Below, piece by piece: positions 1 to 13,400 of a stretch of DNA of 64,000 nucleotides. The stretch's first letter is position 1. Each line of letters starts with the position of its first letter. The translations under genes were made by a program, and so were the position numbers. Source of the stretch: Tigriopus japonicus (lineage: Eukaryota; Arthropoda; Copepoda; Harpacticoida; Harpacticidae); assembly GCA_010645155.1 (NCBI GenBank), contig CM021320.1, positions 2,956,535 through 3,020,534 of the forward strand. The letters run 5' to 3'. The notes under the pieces were generated by a model. It saw nothing but the letters and a program-made list of their open reading frames with translations, was not told the origin of the DNA and did no database searches.

Positions 1-85
1 TTTCTTCTGTTGTTGTTGTTTCTTCTGTTGTTGTTGTTTCTTCTGTTGTTGTTGTTGTTGTTGTTTCTTCTGTTGTTGTTTCTTC

Positions 86-129
<44 letters not shown>

Positions 130-145
130 CTTCTGTTGTTGGTGT
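1..145. repeat. Triplet microsatellite (TGT)n with TTCTTC interruptions
   Basis: Runs of TGT are interrupted six or more times by TTCTTC, all in register of three. On the minus strand this reads as ACA runs with GAA pairs. The regular interruptions suggest a coding repeat rather than a neutral microsatellite. Confidence 0.9.
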
Positions 146-247
146 TTCTGGTTGATCTGTGACAGCCTCTCTTGAGTCGTCAGTGGAACTGTTTGGCCTC
201 CTTGGCTTACAACATGACAAATTGAAGTGGCAGTGGTAGTTTTTCTT
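1..247 (-). CDS. Partial exon: Cys-containing segment followed by Thr/Glu-rich mucin-like repeat
   Basis: Read on the minus strand, a good acceptor (TTTTGATTCAG) at 248-258 opens an exon that runs off the left edge. One frame starts KKNYHCHFNLSCCKPRRP and passes into PETPTTEETTTT, then continues as runs of Thr broken by Glu-Glu pairs. This is the look of an O-glycosylated linker in a secreted protein, which is an inference. A second frame is also open and gives a Gln-rich run with Lys pairs, because every repeat unit is a multiple of three. I prefer the Thr/Glu frame because of the cysteines and the gradual PTTEE entry. The upstream exon and the rest of the protein are not identified. Confidence 0.4.
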
Positions 248-465
248 CTGAATCAAAATTGTTTCCCATTCATGATACCTAAGCATCTACAGCTTTCCAT
301 CAGATTTCGATTCATTTTTTTGCTGAGCTTTTGCGCCTGTCAGAGAATCCCTTTGTCGTTTCCCACGCCAATATTAAGACTATTAAATTGATCCCCTTCC
401 CTTCTGCTAAATTGCTTCCATTACTCGTGAAATTGTTGTCCACCTCGCAAATTTCCCCTGCCACT

Positions 466-1346
466 TCAACAAATTTTGAACCTCTTTGGCTGGTTTTCTT
501 GGCCATCGATCTCTGTCTCAGTTCCACCACTTTCTTCTAGCTCTTCTCGATGTAATCGACAAATATCTTTGAACTTGGATTCGAAACCTCGGACACTGAA
601 AGTTTCCTCCTTGGCACTCATCAAGTCCAAGACGGAAAAAAGGTCCCTTTCAATGTCACAATCCGGATGTTCACTTTTGGGACACAAGAAAGAACTGAGG
701 ATGTTGAGTAACCAGTTGGGTCTCCAGGCGTCACAAACGGCAGAGTTATCCAGATTGTCTCTTAGACGAGGAACAGAATTGTCTTGATTTCGGACAAAGT
801 TCAACACTTGGCCATAATTCGATTTATCGCCCGTTCTTCGGTGGATCCAGATTCGTTTCCGACTCAGATCCATCTCAGCCACAATAAGAATCTCATTATT
901 AGCGCTATTGTCCGGCCAGTCCAGAAGAATCTCGCTCTTGGAACTGTCTCTCATCGAACTGGAAAATCATTGACACACATTAAGTCGTTTCCTCGAATCA
1001 TGTTTGTGAGAAGTTCTGTCCAGAGATTTGGAAAATGAGAACGAAGAAAGTCTTACCTGAGCAGCTCTTGTTCTTCCAAAGAGGTCCAATTTCCCCTCAA
1101 ATGGCTCCCTATGGCGTTTTGAAGACGCTCCAGATGTTTAAGATGGGAATTTGGAAGTGGAATGGCATCCGATTGCAATGACTGACTTTGAGGTTTGACC
1201 AGGAACATTCGATCCTCATCGCTCGAGGATTTGTCACAATAATCTTTGAAAGACGCAGACTCCCGCCATTCATCTTCATTTTTGGAACACGAGATCACTC
1301 CCAAATGAAGAGGAGGATCTAATCCCAAATCTGGAACGAAGCACAT
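466..1346 (-). CDS. Two-exon hypothetical protein, 260 aa
   Basis: Exon 1 is 1057..1346, starting MCFVPDLG and ending AG|GTAAGA. Exon 2 is 466..958, after the acceptor GATTTTCCAG. The join is phase 2 and gives 783 nt, 260 residues plus stop. The protein is acidic and mostly soluble, with no signal peptide or membrane segment. It contains a mid region rich in Asn and Asp (LDWPDNSANNEIL) and ends in a charged helix-like stretch (RLHREELEESGGTETE) and a basic tail. I recognise no domain. The start is uncertain: a second acceptor-like site (CTTCGTTCCAG) lies just inside exon 1, so the first Met could belong to an upstream intron and the protein could be longer. Confidence 0.5.
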
Positions 1347-1419
1347 AACGTTATTACCAACTTGAGCATTTCGTCACTTCTTATTGAAAATTGCATTTCA
1401 TGCCTCGTTGACTGGCACA

Positions 1420-1950
1420 TCATGTGATGATCTGAAATCCAGAAATGCAACCATCATCTTCCTTCCAATCATGCCAGTTTGGAGCTGAAGTCAAAATTCT
1501 GATATCAAAGTTGAAATGGACGTTTTTGCGTAACTCCAACACTCCGGGGTAATTGTAATTGAGGGTTGGGAGGTTTGGATCGTAATAATCCACATTTTCT
1601 GGATTATTAATCAACGAATGGCAGCGTGAAAATGATTGGAAATGTTCAAACACTTCCTGAGGGTAAGCGGAATTTCACACACAGATCGGTTAGCTTTTGA
1701 TTGCACATGAAAGAAACGAAAGACAGAACCTTATCTGGATGAGTAATGAGGCGAAAGCGAGAATAACCAGTACACCAGAACAATACTACTTTGAATTCAT
1801 ACTTTCGTATTTCTGCTTTTGGCATGTGCCAATCATTTCTTTTATAACATGTCTCTCTAACTACATGTTCAACCATATCAAGATGTCCAATAAGAAACCA
1901 TGACAAGCGCCAATTTGGTGGACTGCCATAGATGACAAGTCGTTGGCCGG
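1420..1950 (-). CDS. Possible exon pair of an unidentified gene
   Basis: An open stretch from about 1950 reads ASSGQRLVIYGSPPNW onward. It follows an acceptor-like TTCATTTAG. A second open stretch begins at 1653 after CTTACCCTCAG with EVFEHFQSFSRCHS and ends at a stop at 1420. They could join through a weak AAG|GTTCTG donor near 1724. The composition looks protein-like (many W, Y, N and P), but I recognise no family. It may be the 3' end of a gene lying upstream of the 466-1346 gene, or the same gene with a missed junction. Confidence 0.25.
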
Positions 1951-2607
1951 AAGACGCCTAAATGAACATCCGGTAAAGAACAACAAGAGTAAACCACAAG
2001 AAAACGATCTGAAGGAACAACTCGGCTGATTATTTTCTTCCGCGTTAGTCTGACTTAAAAAAAATCGACAGATGTGCCTTCGTTTACTTCAGTTTCGTCC
2101 AAATCTCGGCATGAAATTTGAGATCGACTGAGCGCTGTGGATAGGAATTCATAGGAATCGCCTCTCAAGTGTGACCAGACCACGTGACGCCCGGTTGATG
2201 TTGATGTTGCACAAGGGAACTTGTCAGCTCATAAATCAGGAGCAAGCCACAACTTCATACTTGTCAATGATCGGTGGGGATAAGGGTTGAAAACCAACCA
2301 TCGACAGAGCGCATTCTACGCTTTAATACTATAAACACATCTGCAGCTCTTCATTAGGATCTGAAGGGGTTTGCTTGTATGGTGGGACTTTCTACTGGCT
2401 TGCGATTTTTTTTATGGTCGAAAATCCGCCGTTTCTGAGGTGTGACAGATAAGGATCAAATCACGTCCCGCCCACCTTAGCTCAGGTCGAAAAAAAGTCA
2501 TCAAGAGTAAGCATCAAATTTCAAGAAGAAGCCGTTTGTATTGTAATCCCCAAGTAGTCAACACATAATTCATTTGTGGATGATAAAGCAAAACAATTAA
2601 TTGCACT

Positions 2608-2986
2608 TACCTCGGATCCATTTGGCGAATGCAATGGCTTGAATGGATTCATAAACACATTTATTGCAGTGGTCGTGATGAAATAGGAGAAGCCAATGTC
2701 TGCCATTGTACACATTAAACACGAGTCTCTCCAATTCAGAGGGAGAGTCCAAAACACTCAAATTGTCTTGTTCAATCTTAGCATTCGAGTATTGAGCAAT
2801 TGTTTGGAGGACTTGACAAAGCCCCAGCACACCCCAAAAAATGGCTTTCAACCGCATTTTAACATGTCCTAACACTTGAGAGGGTTTGGAACTAAAGTTG
2901 ACGATGATGCATTTTAACACTTCCTCGATGGATGGCAACCGTAATGATCCCTTTGGTTGACATTTCCACAAACAATTCTCTTGAAG
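2608..2986 (-). CDS. Possible exon of an unidentified gene
   Basis: This is an open frame of about 125 codons ending in a strong donor (CGAG|GTAAGTGC). It includes the stretch ELERLVFNVYNGRHW followed by a His/Cys-rich piece (FHHDHCNKC). A neighbouring frame at 2970-3170 is also open (KLFKLVDPSSPTEQQQ), but the two are out of register with no usable intron between them. Either an unseen exon boundary, a frameshift or a decayed gene would explain this. No domain is recognised. Confidence 0.25.
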
Positions 2987-5900
2987 TCAATTACCATCAC
3001 TAATAGGCACGGAGCATCATCAAAGTTCACTCTGAACACCTCGATGTAATAACAAAATAATAACGTATTCCGACACTTTTGTTGTTGCTCAGTCGGGCTA
3101 CTCGGATCCACTAGTTTGAACAATTTCAACCATGGAGAGAACCAGCCAAGGGAAGATTTACACCATGCTTTGGTTTGCCGGGATCAACGATGGTAGAATG
3201 TGTTTTATGGCGCGAGCGCCCTCGTGGCGAATTCGAATTCGAGTGGTGTGACAATTATAAATCATATGTTTGCCATCGGTGCTCATCTGCTACAAATGAG
3301 AATTCACGTGGACAAAGTAGGAACATGTTAATACGGTGAATCGCTGAGGTGTTTCGAATAACTCGTTTTCTAATTGTCACGCGCGGAACATGCATTTTTT
3401 GATTTATCAACATCAAATGTTTTTCGGATGTCAGAAACAAGGCCTGACAAACTGGATAAGTGCAATTGAAACTGTCAATATTTGGACATATCAATCAGGG
3501 CAATTTTCGTGGCTATTCTTGTAAAATACCAGAATATTTGTCGGATTATTTCAGTAAACAAACTTGTTTTCAAATAATCATGAACGAATGACATTGATCA
3601 GTCTTGCCTTAGGTCTTGAAGGCCAAGGTAAACATGTCACATGACTGATGTTTCAAGTTGAATATTTTGAATAATATTTGTTGTGATTCAATTGGTTCGG
3701 AATGTTTTCTTGCTTTGAAGGCAATAAAGTATTTTTTTAGGCGACAGATGACTTCAGTCTCTGGCTCGATTGACATTGTTGACCAGGAAGCGAAAACCGT
3801 TGCTTTGACTACATTGACAATTGTTCCGAATCTCATTGTAACCGAATTATACGAATAAGTTGGCTTTCATGCACACATTTTGAATGGAATTCAGCAATGA
3901 TAGCCAGTGACTTCAGTGAATGGCGAAATCTCTCGTTCACTTGTTACATTTGATACATTTTATAGACACAGGGTGCATGCCTCAATTGTGAATGCACGCT
4001 TTTCAAAGGAGAAATTTGTCGAGTAAAGTCTCGAATGCCTTCTTCTGACGGGATCGCTTGCTTTGCATGTACTATAGTAATATACTGAATGTAGTGTGTG
4101 TGTCTGCGTGTTTGAAGAATAGTGAAAACCATATCTTCCGCTTCAGATTTCCTATCTTGAATACAGGGAACCCTCTTTGTCAAAACCTGCTCATCCATTT
4201 CAGGTGCAAGGGTGGGCTCTTTACGACTATCAAAAATAGTCGATGTAAAGTTATTGAATTGAAATCGAATGTTGCTAGTTCATGTATAACCTTATTCTTG
4301 ATTTAGAAATCTGATTTTCTAAACAAAATTAATCACACCTCCAATTTCTAACTTTAAGGATTTGAACACCGGTCCATGAGAAGAAAGTCATTGCAAAAAA
4401 GATTTGTTAAAAATGGTTCCAGTCGGTCAGAAAACCGTTTTTTTTTTCAATATTCTGTTTCGCCAGTTGTTGAAAATTCATACGGTTAACTGTTAATCTT
4501 ACAGTTAATCTGTGGATCAGTGGATAATCTGAATTATCCACACATAAAAGTTTTTGGTCAGCTCCTTTCGGTTTCGGTTACGTAACCCTCATTTGGCCGA
4601 AACTTTCGGTTTCGGTAAAGACGCGTTTCTGTCCATCACTTTTTAAATATATGGTTTCATATTTGCGCCTTGCAAATGGATGGCTTGCCAATTTGCCATT
4701 CACAATGAGAAATATATTTGATCACATCAGTTTTCTTCAGCTTCAAAGAGGAGCAATCCTCAGCACTCCTACAGCCGAAGTTGTCGTTACGGTATGAATG
4801 TCTTGCAACCATGCGTTTTGCACTTTAATGGAAGCACAACCCCTATTTTTTCAATTTTTTATTGCATCAATTTCGGCTCATCCTTTGATCTTCAAAGAGT
4901 TCGAAGAGATTGCATCTCCATGAAAATTTTGGTAAGCTCGGCCAAGAAGTAATACTACGTACATGTAAACTAACTCTCATCTATTAGAAGAAAGCACGAT
5001 TTACATATATTTGAAGTTCTTTAGAGCGACAATTTTTCTTGTAAATACACTTCCATTCATATCCCAATGTGACCAACACATCTATTTTTTAAATGTTTAA
5101 GTGCTTAACCAACTCTTTAAATAAATAACTTTAAAGAATACAATGCACTATCAGAGCGAGCCTGATCAAGGAAGATCAAGGAAGGGTCATTACCGGAGCC
5201 CTCCGATCAGTTTTGCCATCAAGGCCAAATTAGCTTTAATCAAAATTTGGCCAAAGTTCAGTTTCTTACTTTCACAAAAGCCTAACGATTCTAGTTTCAA
5301 TCAAATATTATGCTTGATATTTCGTCTTGCTGATACATCTTGAAAGCCTGCTGAATTTTCCAACTTCATGACTATACTTCAAAAAATTTTAAGTTTGATG
5401 TGGTCAAGTGAGAAACACTTCATCAGTCCTGAGTCAAGACTCGACGTATCAGGTATGCTGTCGAAGAATTGAAGAAAAGGTCAACAGATACACTTGGTGC
5501 ATTTATGAGTATGGTTTATTCAAAATTCTATTTCATGTTGCAAAATGACATGTTTTTAAGTCGCCAAGTCATTGTGTAACCAGATTGCCCCATAAAATAT
5601 TCATGGAAATAGACCGACAAAAAACTATGTTTTCCTTTAAATAGACCGTCTTGTCGCTGTTGGCAGCGTTCCTGATTTTACTGATCAAGGAGAACGACCG
5701 TCCGACCGTCTTCCTCTCCTCGTGCTGAGAGAAGGCATAAAATTCAGGGCAGCAGAAATGAAAATGTTCAGATCGGCAAACATAAAAATAGGGATTCAAT
5801 GCTTAAATAACATTGATAATAGTGTGCAACACACGTGGATCATATTTTCTTTGACACAAATAACAATACGATTGAAAAAATATCATGTAACTTAATACTT

Positions 5901-6127
5901 CCAACGCAATAAGAAATTCTGATCCTGAATGCTCTGAAGTGACGTCACGGGTAATGTTCGTCTTGATTTGTTTATTGCGACTAAAAGTCATGTCAGATGG
6001 TACAAAAGTGTAAAATAGAAAAACAATAAGAAATATATATGTATCTATATTTGACATGTCAAACAGTTAAAAACGTTACAATACATGAACACATTGTTAT
6101 ATCACAGTGAGTTGACTAGACTCTGTT
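2987..6127. other. Non-coding stretch with repeat fragments
   Basis: I see no supported gene. Positions 4557-4636 hold a copy of the terminal sequence of the hAT-type element at 57,896-58,212; both contain CAGCTCCTTTCGGTTTC and a GGCCGAAACTT motif and end in CATCAC. The rest is A+T-rich with only short chance reading frames. Confidence 0.5.
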
Positions 6128-7461
6128 TCAGTGCACGTGAAAGAAATGAAGCGGATATTGACAGACAGAACAGATGCAGCTGGGTAGGGGTAGATGATGA
6201 AAATCTTGGTTATTGCAGTAGAGAGGGTGGGTCAGATTGAACAGATCCTTCGTCAGTTCCCGTCGTTGATGGAGTTGGGCAGGAAGCCGGACGAAGGTGC
6301 GTGACCGCCAATATTCCGAAGGGATATCTGGCCAAGGACAATAGGGTGTTGTCAAGTCCTTGACCGGGAACGACAACTTGTGTCCGGACATCGCCTCCGG
6401 AAAGGTCAGGTTCCTAACACTGTTGGACACTAACCTTGCCAGCTCGGTGGTGAAGGGCTCGGTCTCGCATGTGAAATGCGTCCATGCATTGTTGGCATAT
6501 TGGGGCACGCAGAGGTATCTTTTGAGGAATTTGGTGTAGGTGGCATCGGCGGATTTGAGGGCGGATTGGGCGGAGTTTGGAAGCCAAAGGTGAAGGCCGT
6601 AGAGGAAGATAGGGGTGATGTAGGTCCGGAAGAGTTGAAGAACTATTGGCAGAGGAAGATTCTTGATAGGCAGTCTATTGTATATGTATCTGATCCTGGC
6701 CCGGGCCTTGGTTATTGCGATGTTGAGGTGCTTTGTGAAGGAGAGTTGGGTTGTGAAGGTGAAACCGACATAGTTAAAAAACTTGACGATTTCAATCGGA
6801 CTATTGTTGAAGTGGAGGGATGTGGGAGGCAGACGACCTTTATGGAAAACCATGGCCTTCGTCTTGATGGTGTTGACTTGAAGGCCGTTCTCTTGGCAAT
6901 AACCGTGGAGAGCATTGATGGCATTTTGCAATTCCACGGCAGAGTCAGCCAAGAGAACCAGATCGTCTGCATATTGCAAATATTGTATTCTATTGCGGTT
7001 AATGGAGGGGCCTTGGTGAGTAAGAACTTCGGGCAAGTCGGATACATAAAGGTTGAAAAGGATTGGCGACAGTGGATCCCCCTGCGGAAGGCCGATGGAT
7101 GTGAAGTAGCAGGGGGATAGGTCCTCACCAGAACGAATGGAGCATTTGAGTCCTGCATAGATGTTGGCCAGCAGGACACATATTGAACGCGGAATTCCCC
7201 ACAGTTGGAGTTTGAGAAATAACCGCGTTCGGTCCACCCTGTCAAATGCTTTGGAGAAATCCACAAAGCATCCGTAAACTCTCCTCTTAGTGCTGATGTT
7301 TTGGTGCACGATTTCATAGAGGAGAGTGGCTGCCGAGGTGGTTGAGCGGCTTCTCCGGAAACCGAATTGGAACTTGCTTGTTAGCTTGTCCAAGTGGAGC
7401 GGCAATATCCCCATATGGCGGACAGCCCCTATCAGATCGCAGCTGCGAAGCTGCGTTCTGA
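6128..7461 (-). mobile_element. 5'-truncated non-LTR retrotransposon, reverse transcriptase domain
   Basis: One uninterrupted frame of about 440 codons carries the ordered reverse-transcriptase motifs of a LINE. Counting from the Met at 7414, FQFGFR lies near residue 15, motif A VDFSKAFD near 51, motif B GLPQGDPLSP near 108 and the catalytic YADD at 148-151, followed by a thumb region. The C-terminus has a CSVC...H..H cluster resembling the zinc knuckle seen after some LINE RT domains. The endonuclease and RT finger region are missing: the frame meets a stop just upstream of 7461. That fits 5' truncation during target-primed reverse transcription. No poly(A) tail is visible at the 3' end. The intact frame suggests a fairly recent insertion. 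Confidence 0.88.
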
Positions 7462-10400
7462 CTCCTCAACAAACAAACAAAACAAAGCGTTCTAAATCTT
7501 GTTTTGTTGTTTGTCAAATAAATGAAACGTACATTTCAAATTGGGCGATTGACATTTGATCGACTTATCCTCTTGAACTTGCGCAATCATGTCAGTTAAA
7601 ATAAGTTGACTCGTTTTTATAATCCAATATGAAAGGAAAAAATCAAAAAATCACTGAATTGGAGATAAGAACGATCTTCAAGTTATTCCCTACAAAATTG
7701 TGAATACTTTTAGCTCATTTTTGGAAAGTTTCCCTTTACCACGTTTATCGAAACTTTCCAGAGACCTTCAAAAAGAACCATAATGGCGCAAATACGAATG
7801 CAGAAAAATGCCAAAAATGCCAAATTTTAGGTCGGATAAAGTATGGTGTGAATACCCCTGCTTGAGCATGGTCTCTATTTATAAGCTGCTTTTAAACACG
7901 GCTGATGTACAGAGACTATACTAGAGCGTGGCTATTTTTACTATACTTTGGTACAGTCTCACCTTCATAGCTCAGATGTTTTTTCTTTGCCAAGACACAC
8001 TACAAGCATGATTCCATATCTGACATCAAGCGTACTTTAAGACTATTAGGGCTTGATTCAACAAATATTTGATTTAACATCTACCTCGCCAATCTAACAT
8101 TTACGTGGCTTCATTTTAGAAGCACGAGAACGTTAAAAAGACCCTCAAAATGTGAAAGTCAATTGATGAAGCATCCCTAAACATAAAACATATGACCCAC
8201 ATATATTCTCCTTCTAAGTTTGGAGCCCCACTTTGTAGACGGATCCAACAATCCATTCAACGTTTGTCTCGCACGTTCTAACTCGACTGACTCTATTGCC
8301 CATGTCCCAAGGTAAAACATGAATTGGAAGAATGGACATGGAACATGGCTATGTACATAAATTCATGGAGGAACATAACTTGCAATCGCTTTCAGACAAG
8401 CAGAGATACGCTAACTTCAAAGAACCGAGGATAAATACTTGCACAAACACAAGTAAGCATTGACCTGAAATTTGCTTGCCTTTAAGCAACCGCATTCACT
8501 CTACTCCATTAAACAAATTGTTTTCTTTCCTTAATTTCGTGGCTTTTACACGACATGGATCAAACCTCGCATTTTTGAGAGTAGCCTTATTGCATATAAA
8601 CGTTTTCCCTCCTTGCTTGTTGTCCAGGCAAATAAAGTCAAAATGCCCGTACTGACTTTCGTCACAGCTAGGTCTTAATAGCATTTATTGATTCCCCTCG
8701 TGAATGGAAATGCACAAATGTGTGCGTGTGTGGGTCTGTAGTCTTGGCCTTCATTCTTAAGAACCTTGTCACCTTGGCCAAAAGCTTGGAGTCCCGCATC
8801 TCATATCTAATTCTCCCGCTCTATGCATTCCCATTTCACACCAGAGATATGCAACACTTAATTTTCTGGCCAGGAAATGAAGTTCCGCCACTTCTTCCCA
8901 GTTCACTCTAGTGGGTAATTCATACAACCAAGTAGAGAGATGTGAACTCGAGGAGTTCGAGGACGAAGCCACTTCAACCACAACTACTACATAGTCTTGG
9001 CTCGCTTTTATCTCGAGGTTGCAGTACGTTTTTAGGGTAACGAACGCTTGTACTATGTACATACCAAGAAGAAAAAGGCCACATTTTTCCCCCTTTCAAA
9101 GCCCACCAAGAAGGTTTTCGTGGTTTGAAGCCGTTTGAAGTGAAATTTGTGACCACTAACAAGAAGACCTGAGAAGCCTACTGAGCGAATAAGCGCAAGG
9201 AGATTGGAACAAAGTAGAACAATCCGACATGGCCAGTTAATAAAGCGTGCTGCGTTGTATTCAACCATCCCATTTTCGGTTGGAAATGACTTCCTGCTTG
9301 CTGGCCAATTGGCAAATACCTTAGATCACTAGATAGCACACAAGTACGGCACATTGTATGTCCAGAACGATCCCAAATCAGCCTGGAACATCTATCTGTA
9401 CGTTGCTGTTCTTTCCAAATGTGTGCGGTTATTTGATGAAAGGTGGATATTATTTCTCGAACTTTGCGGTTATCCAATAAGAAGAACAGCTTTTTCGTGT
9501 TAATCAACTCATGTTGAAAAATTATTGGATTTGCACATTTTTGACATGAGTAAATTAATAATTCACCGAGAAATCTAAACTTTTCGGACAAAAAGTTCGA
9601 TCGCCATATGATTGTTATACAAAATCCAGAAATTGTTACGTGTATTTATTCCTGATGTTCAACTCAAGGAAGCATTTGTCCGATTTCTATTTCAATACTT
9701 GTCTCTCAGTATTCGCGGAAGTCAATTCATTTTCACGACCACCCAAAATAATTAAAAGCCACAGGAAACTTAATAAACGTGAAGTATGGTTGTTCAGTGT
9801 TTATGGCTAATTTTAAGATGACGCACTTTTTTGGTATGAGTAAAAGTATCTTCTGGCCCAGACGTGATTTGACAACCGTTAGCCTAAGCATAGCAACATT
9901 TTCCATGGATTTTCTCATACATTGAGATGTTTGCTTCAACCATCTGGCATCACTGCTACTAGTGTTCTACATCCAGTTTCTGTTTTCTAGATTCCTCACA
10001 TCCCATATCTATATTTTTGTGATGTGAAGAAAATAGTCCTGCATAGATGCAGTTTCCGAACGGAAACCTCGAGCCTAGAAGGTTCCCTCTTCCCTAACAA
10101 ATGGAACACTTTTTGGATTATTCTGTTCTCTAGCCTCACTTTTAAGTGCTATGAGGTGGCAAGAGGGTCTTATCGCCGTTCAAGGCTTTATAAGGATCTT
10201 TCGAGGCCACTCATTGAGAGTCTATTGAGGAACTTTAAAACACGCAGAAGTTTGAAATTTCCTCAGTGTTCCAACCCAATCCATCATTGCGAAAAAGGAG
10301 GCTGCTTCTCATCCTCCCTTTCACAGCCAGGGTTGCCATACTCATTTTTTTCTTCCCACATAAAATCAAAAGAGTGTATCATTGCCCGAACTAAAGATTT

Positions 10401-13400
10401 GAGACTGAACAATTTGTCTCAAACAGTCTAGTGACAAGAAGAGCTCAATGAAGAAGACCAGTTAAAGGTTGACTTAGTTCAAGTGTAAAATTACCCTTCT
10501 TCGGAGGTCGTCAGAATGGCAACGCTGTGCGCGCATTTATGTATGTAAGGGAATTGCCTGGCTTGTCTCTCTGCCAAAAGAAGGTTTTGATGAATCACTA
10601 CATTTACCTTACAATGATTCGCCACGGGGTTACTTGGCAAAAAAACATGTTCCCGATCCAACCACGGGCTAATTGAGATTACGAGTGCAACTTGTCCTTC
10701 AAAAGGATTGTTGCTGAAAGAGCCTCTCAATGCGATCCCGGACGTTCCATTTCTGTCCCATTTCAACCTGTCACTGGCCTTTGATCAGAGGAGAGATATT
10801 GAATCTCTTTAAGGTCATAAACTTTGTTGTCACTCTGTATCTCGTGAATAAACCCGCCCAGAACTTATTTACTTGTAATGTGGAAAAGTCCTTTCGAAAC
10901 GGATGTGAATGCCGAGAAAAAATCCGGCTTTGCTCACGTGAGGGGTATACTCTTTGACATTAGGATAGTTTTCGCTTTCCTAATTGTTGCTCAAGTCAGG
11001 CTGTAATTTCATAGGAGATTATACTGATTATCTTGTCAAGTAGGCGCTGGCTTTTATAAGCAATTACACCAATCAAACCGTCAATCATACGACCCAAGGT
11101 TTGCCATGAGGATCCACAAAAGGTGTCACAAGAAGCACATCTTCAATCACAGAGGGTCAATTTGCAATCAACGGATATCTCACAAACAAAAAGCTTACTC
11201 GTTTTATTTGTCCCCTAAAGCTTTCGATTATGTGACATGTCACTTATTAAATTAGCCTTTCACTTCCCTCATTGTCGAATTTAAGTTTTTTAAACAACTT
11301 TCAGGTTGCAAATATGTTTTTGCTTCAAACAACCAATGTGTTTTTTTCCAACCAATTACACTTGGATGGATGTACTTGTCCGAAATCCTAACGATCGCGT
11401 TTCTCAGAGCACTCATTGAAAGATACGAATGGCAATATTCCGAAGCATGTCCAAAATTGAATGCATCACCCGATGAGGAATGATTGTTGGCACAATCCTT
11501 GGAACCTACATCCTTATCCTTCAAGGTGAAGGTGGTTTGGGTATAGCTAGAGATATTCTAAAGAGTCATGGGCACAACGATGGCCTTCAAAAAAGTGCAT
11601 CTTCTCTCCGAAAAGAAGTTTCCCACCTTACATGGCTCGTAAAAAAGGGACTGGTGAAAGAGTAACGAACTCATGCTCGGATGGGAACACTCGACATATG
11701 GAAGGCCGACGTTTAATGGTCAATCAAAGTTTCAATTCCTTTTTGGCCTGTCAGTTTAGGCTTTCTGCTAGGACAATGTTTTATTGCTAATGATGTGGGC
11801 ATTCCACACCAAACGAAACATACGATGGAATGCATGTTTTGCGAGGTAGTTGCAAAAAGACCGTAATGAAACGCCCGATTTAAGACAGACACTTTGCATG
11901 AGCCATTGTGTCCTTCAAAACGCCTTTAAATTGTGACTAAGCGATGTAAAGGTAATTAAATGCACTTCATAACCCAGATGAGTGTAGGTGACAAGAGTTG
12001 CATTTACCTGACGTTTGTCATTGATTTTTGTTCAGACAGTTCGTGTCGGTCCAAAAATCAGTTCTACGAATTGGTGGACGTCAAATAAACTACTTGATGC
12101 ACTTTGTTTGGTCAGCAGAATGGATAAATCAGGCCGCCAACTGGATTGGTCCCTCCAGACCTTGAGTGTTCCAACGTATCCTCCGTATGCTCGTTGAGGT
12201 GGAACGCAATGGGATTTGGAATTGAGCTTCATTCCATCCTTAGACCATAGATATACTTTGGCTTGACATGTGGGAAACTGCAATTCTTGGCTTGAGTTAC
12301 CATGAAGAAACTTAAGAGTTGGATCTTATCACAATGCAGGCAAACTTGTTGCTTGCAAATGATCCAATTTCGGGATCCTCTTTATTTGGATTTAGCGAAG
12401 GGCCAAAAAAAGCTTCAACATTTTAAGGTCTTTGCCGTGCCAAGAGGTATAGTTGAAACTTAAGCTTAATGATATTGCTTTCCTACTAACAAAACTTATC
12501 TGAAAATCAAAAATATCCATTTAACCTGACAAAGCTATTTCTTGTACATTAAGCAAAATAGAAACTGTCTCTAACTATAGGCAATCGCGTCCTTTAAAAG
12601 CATCAACCACGATCCTCCAAATGAATGACAAAATACAACACATAATGTATGTACATGTTACAAATATGAACGGAAACAGGTATATCGATAAATTGTCTAA
12701 TAAGGACACTTTTGTAGGAAATTTTCAATTCCCTTTTAAAAGAGAATCTACTCAACTCCCAAATGTCGCTGGGAACCGAAGATTCCATATTTCAACGAGC
12801 CTCTTTACTTTCCATTTGGAGTTCAAGACCGAGCCCAAATATGAAATGCAAATAGTCGCGTTTTATGAGTTTCCTTTCGGGTCCCATTCAGCCTGGATCG
12901 AAGAAGGCTTTTTCAATACAATAAGATTCCGCAGAAAACTCGTGTCAGCAAATTGAATAAGAGGCCCAAGATGGCACTGTTTCAATGATTTCCCGAATTT
13001 GAGCGTCTCAGCAAAAAATATTTCGAAACTCAACCATAACAATACCTGGGTTGGTGGGTTGGTTGGTTGTCTGGTTGATGGTCGGTCGGGCGGTCACATT
13101 GATTGAAATCGATTGTATCGCTCATCGGATCCTAATAAAAGCCCTTACACAGCAGCCATTCATAAACTATGAGAAACTTCTCAACTTTGCTACCATGACA
13201 AAATTACGAAAGAGCGCCAATGGAATCGGTTTCCCAGACCAAACAATAACTTTTTTGCACCAAAGTGACCAAAGTCCAATCAAGGCCGAAAAGAAATTCA
13301 CAAATGAGCCCGTGTCGCTGGATCCTAAGTTTGGAAAGTATTGTCAAATTCGAGTAGTACAATGACGGTGACATTTGGCGACACCAAAAAGAAAGAGCAT

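Noticed and set aside
6476..7120. Plus-strand 214-codon open frame, and a 201-codon minus frame at 6712-7317
   Set aside because: Both are shadow frames of the reverse-transcriptase coding strand and show no domain.
12032..12283. Minus-strand frame with Trp- and Ser-rich sequence, considered as an exon
   Set aside because: No recognisable domain and no convincing acceptor and donor pair.
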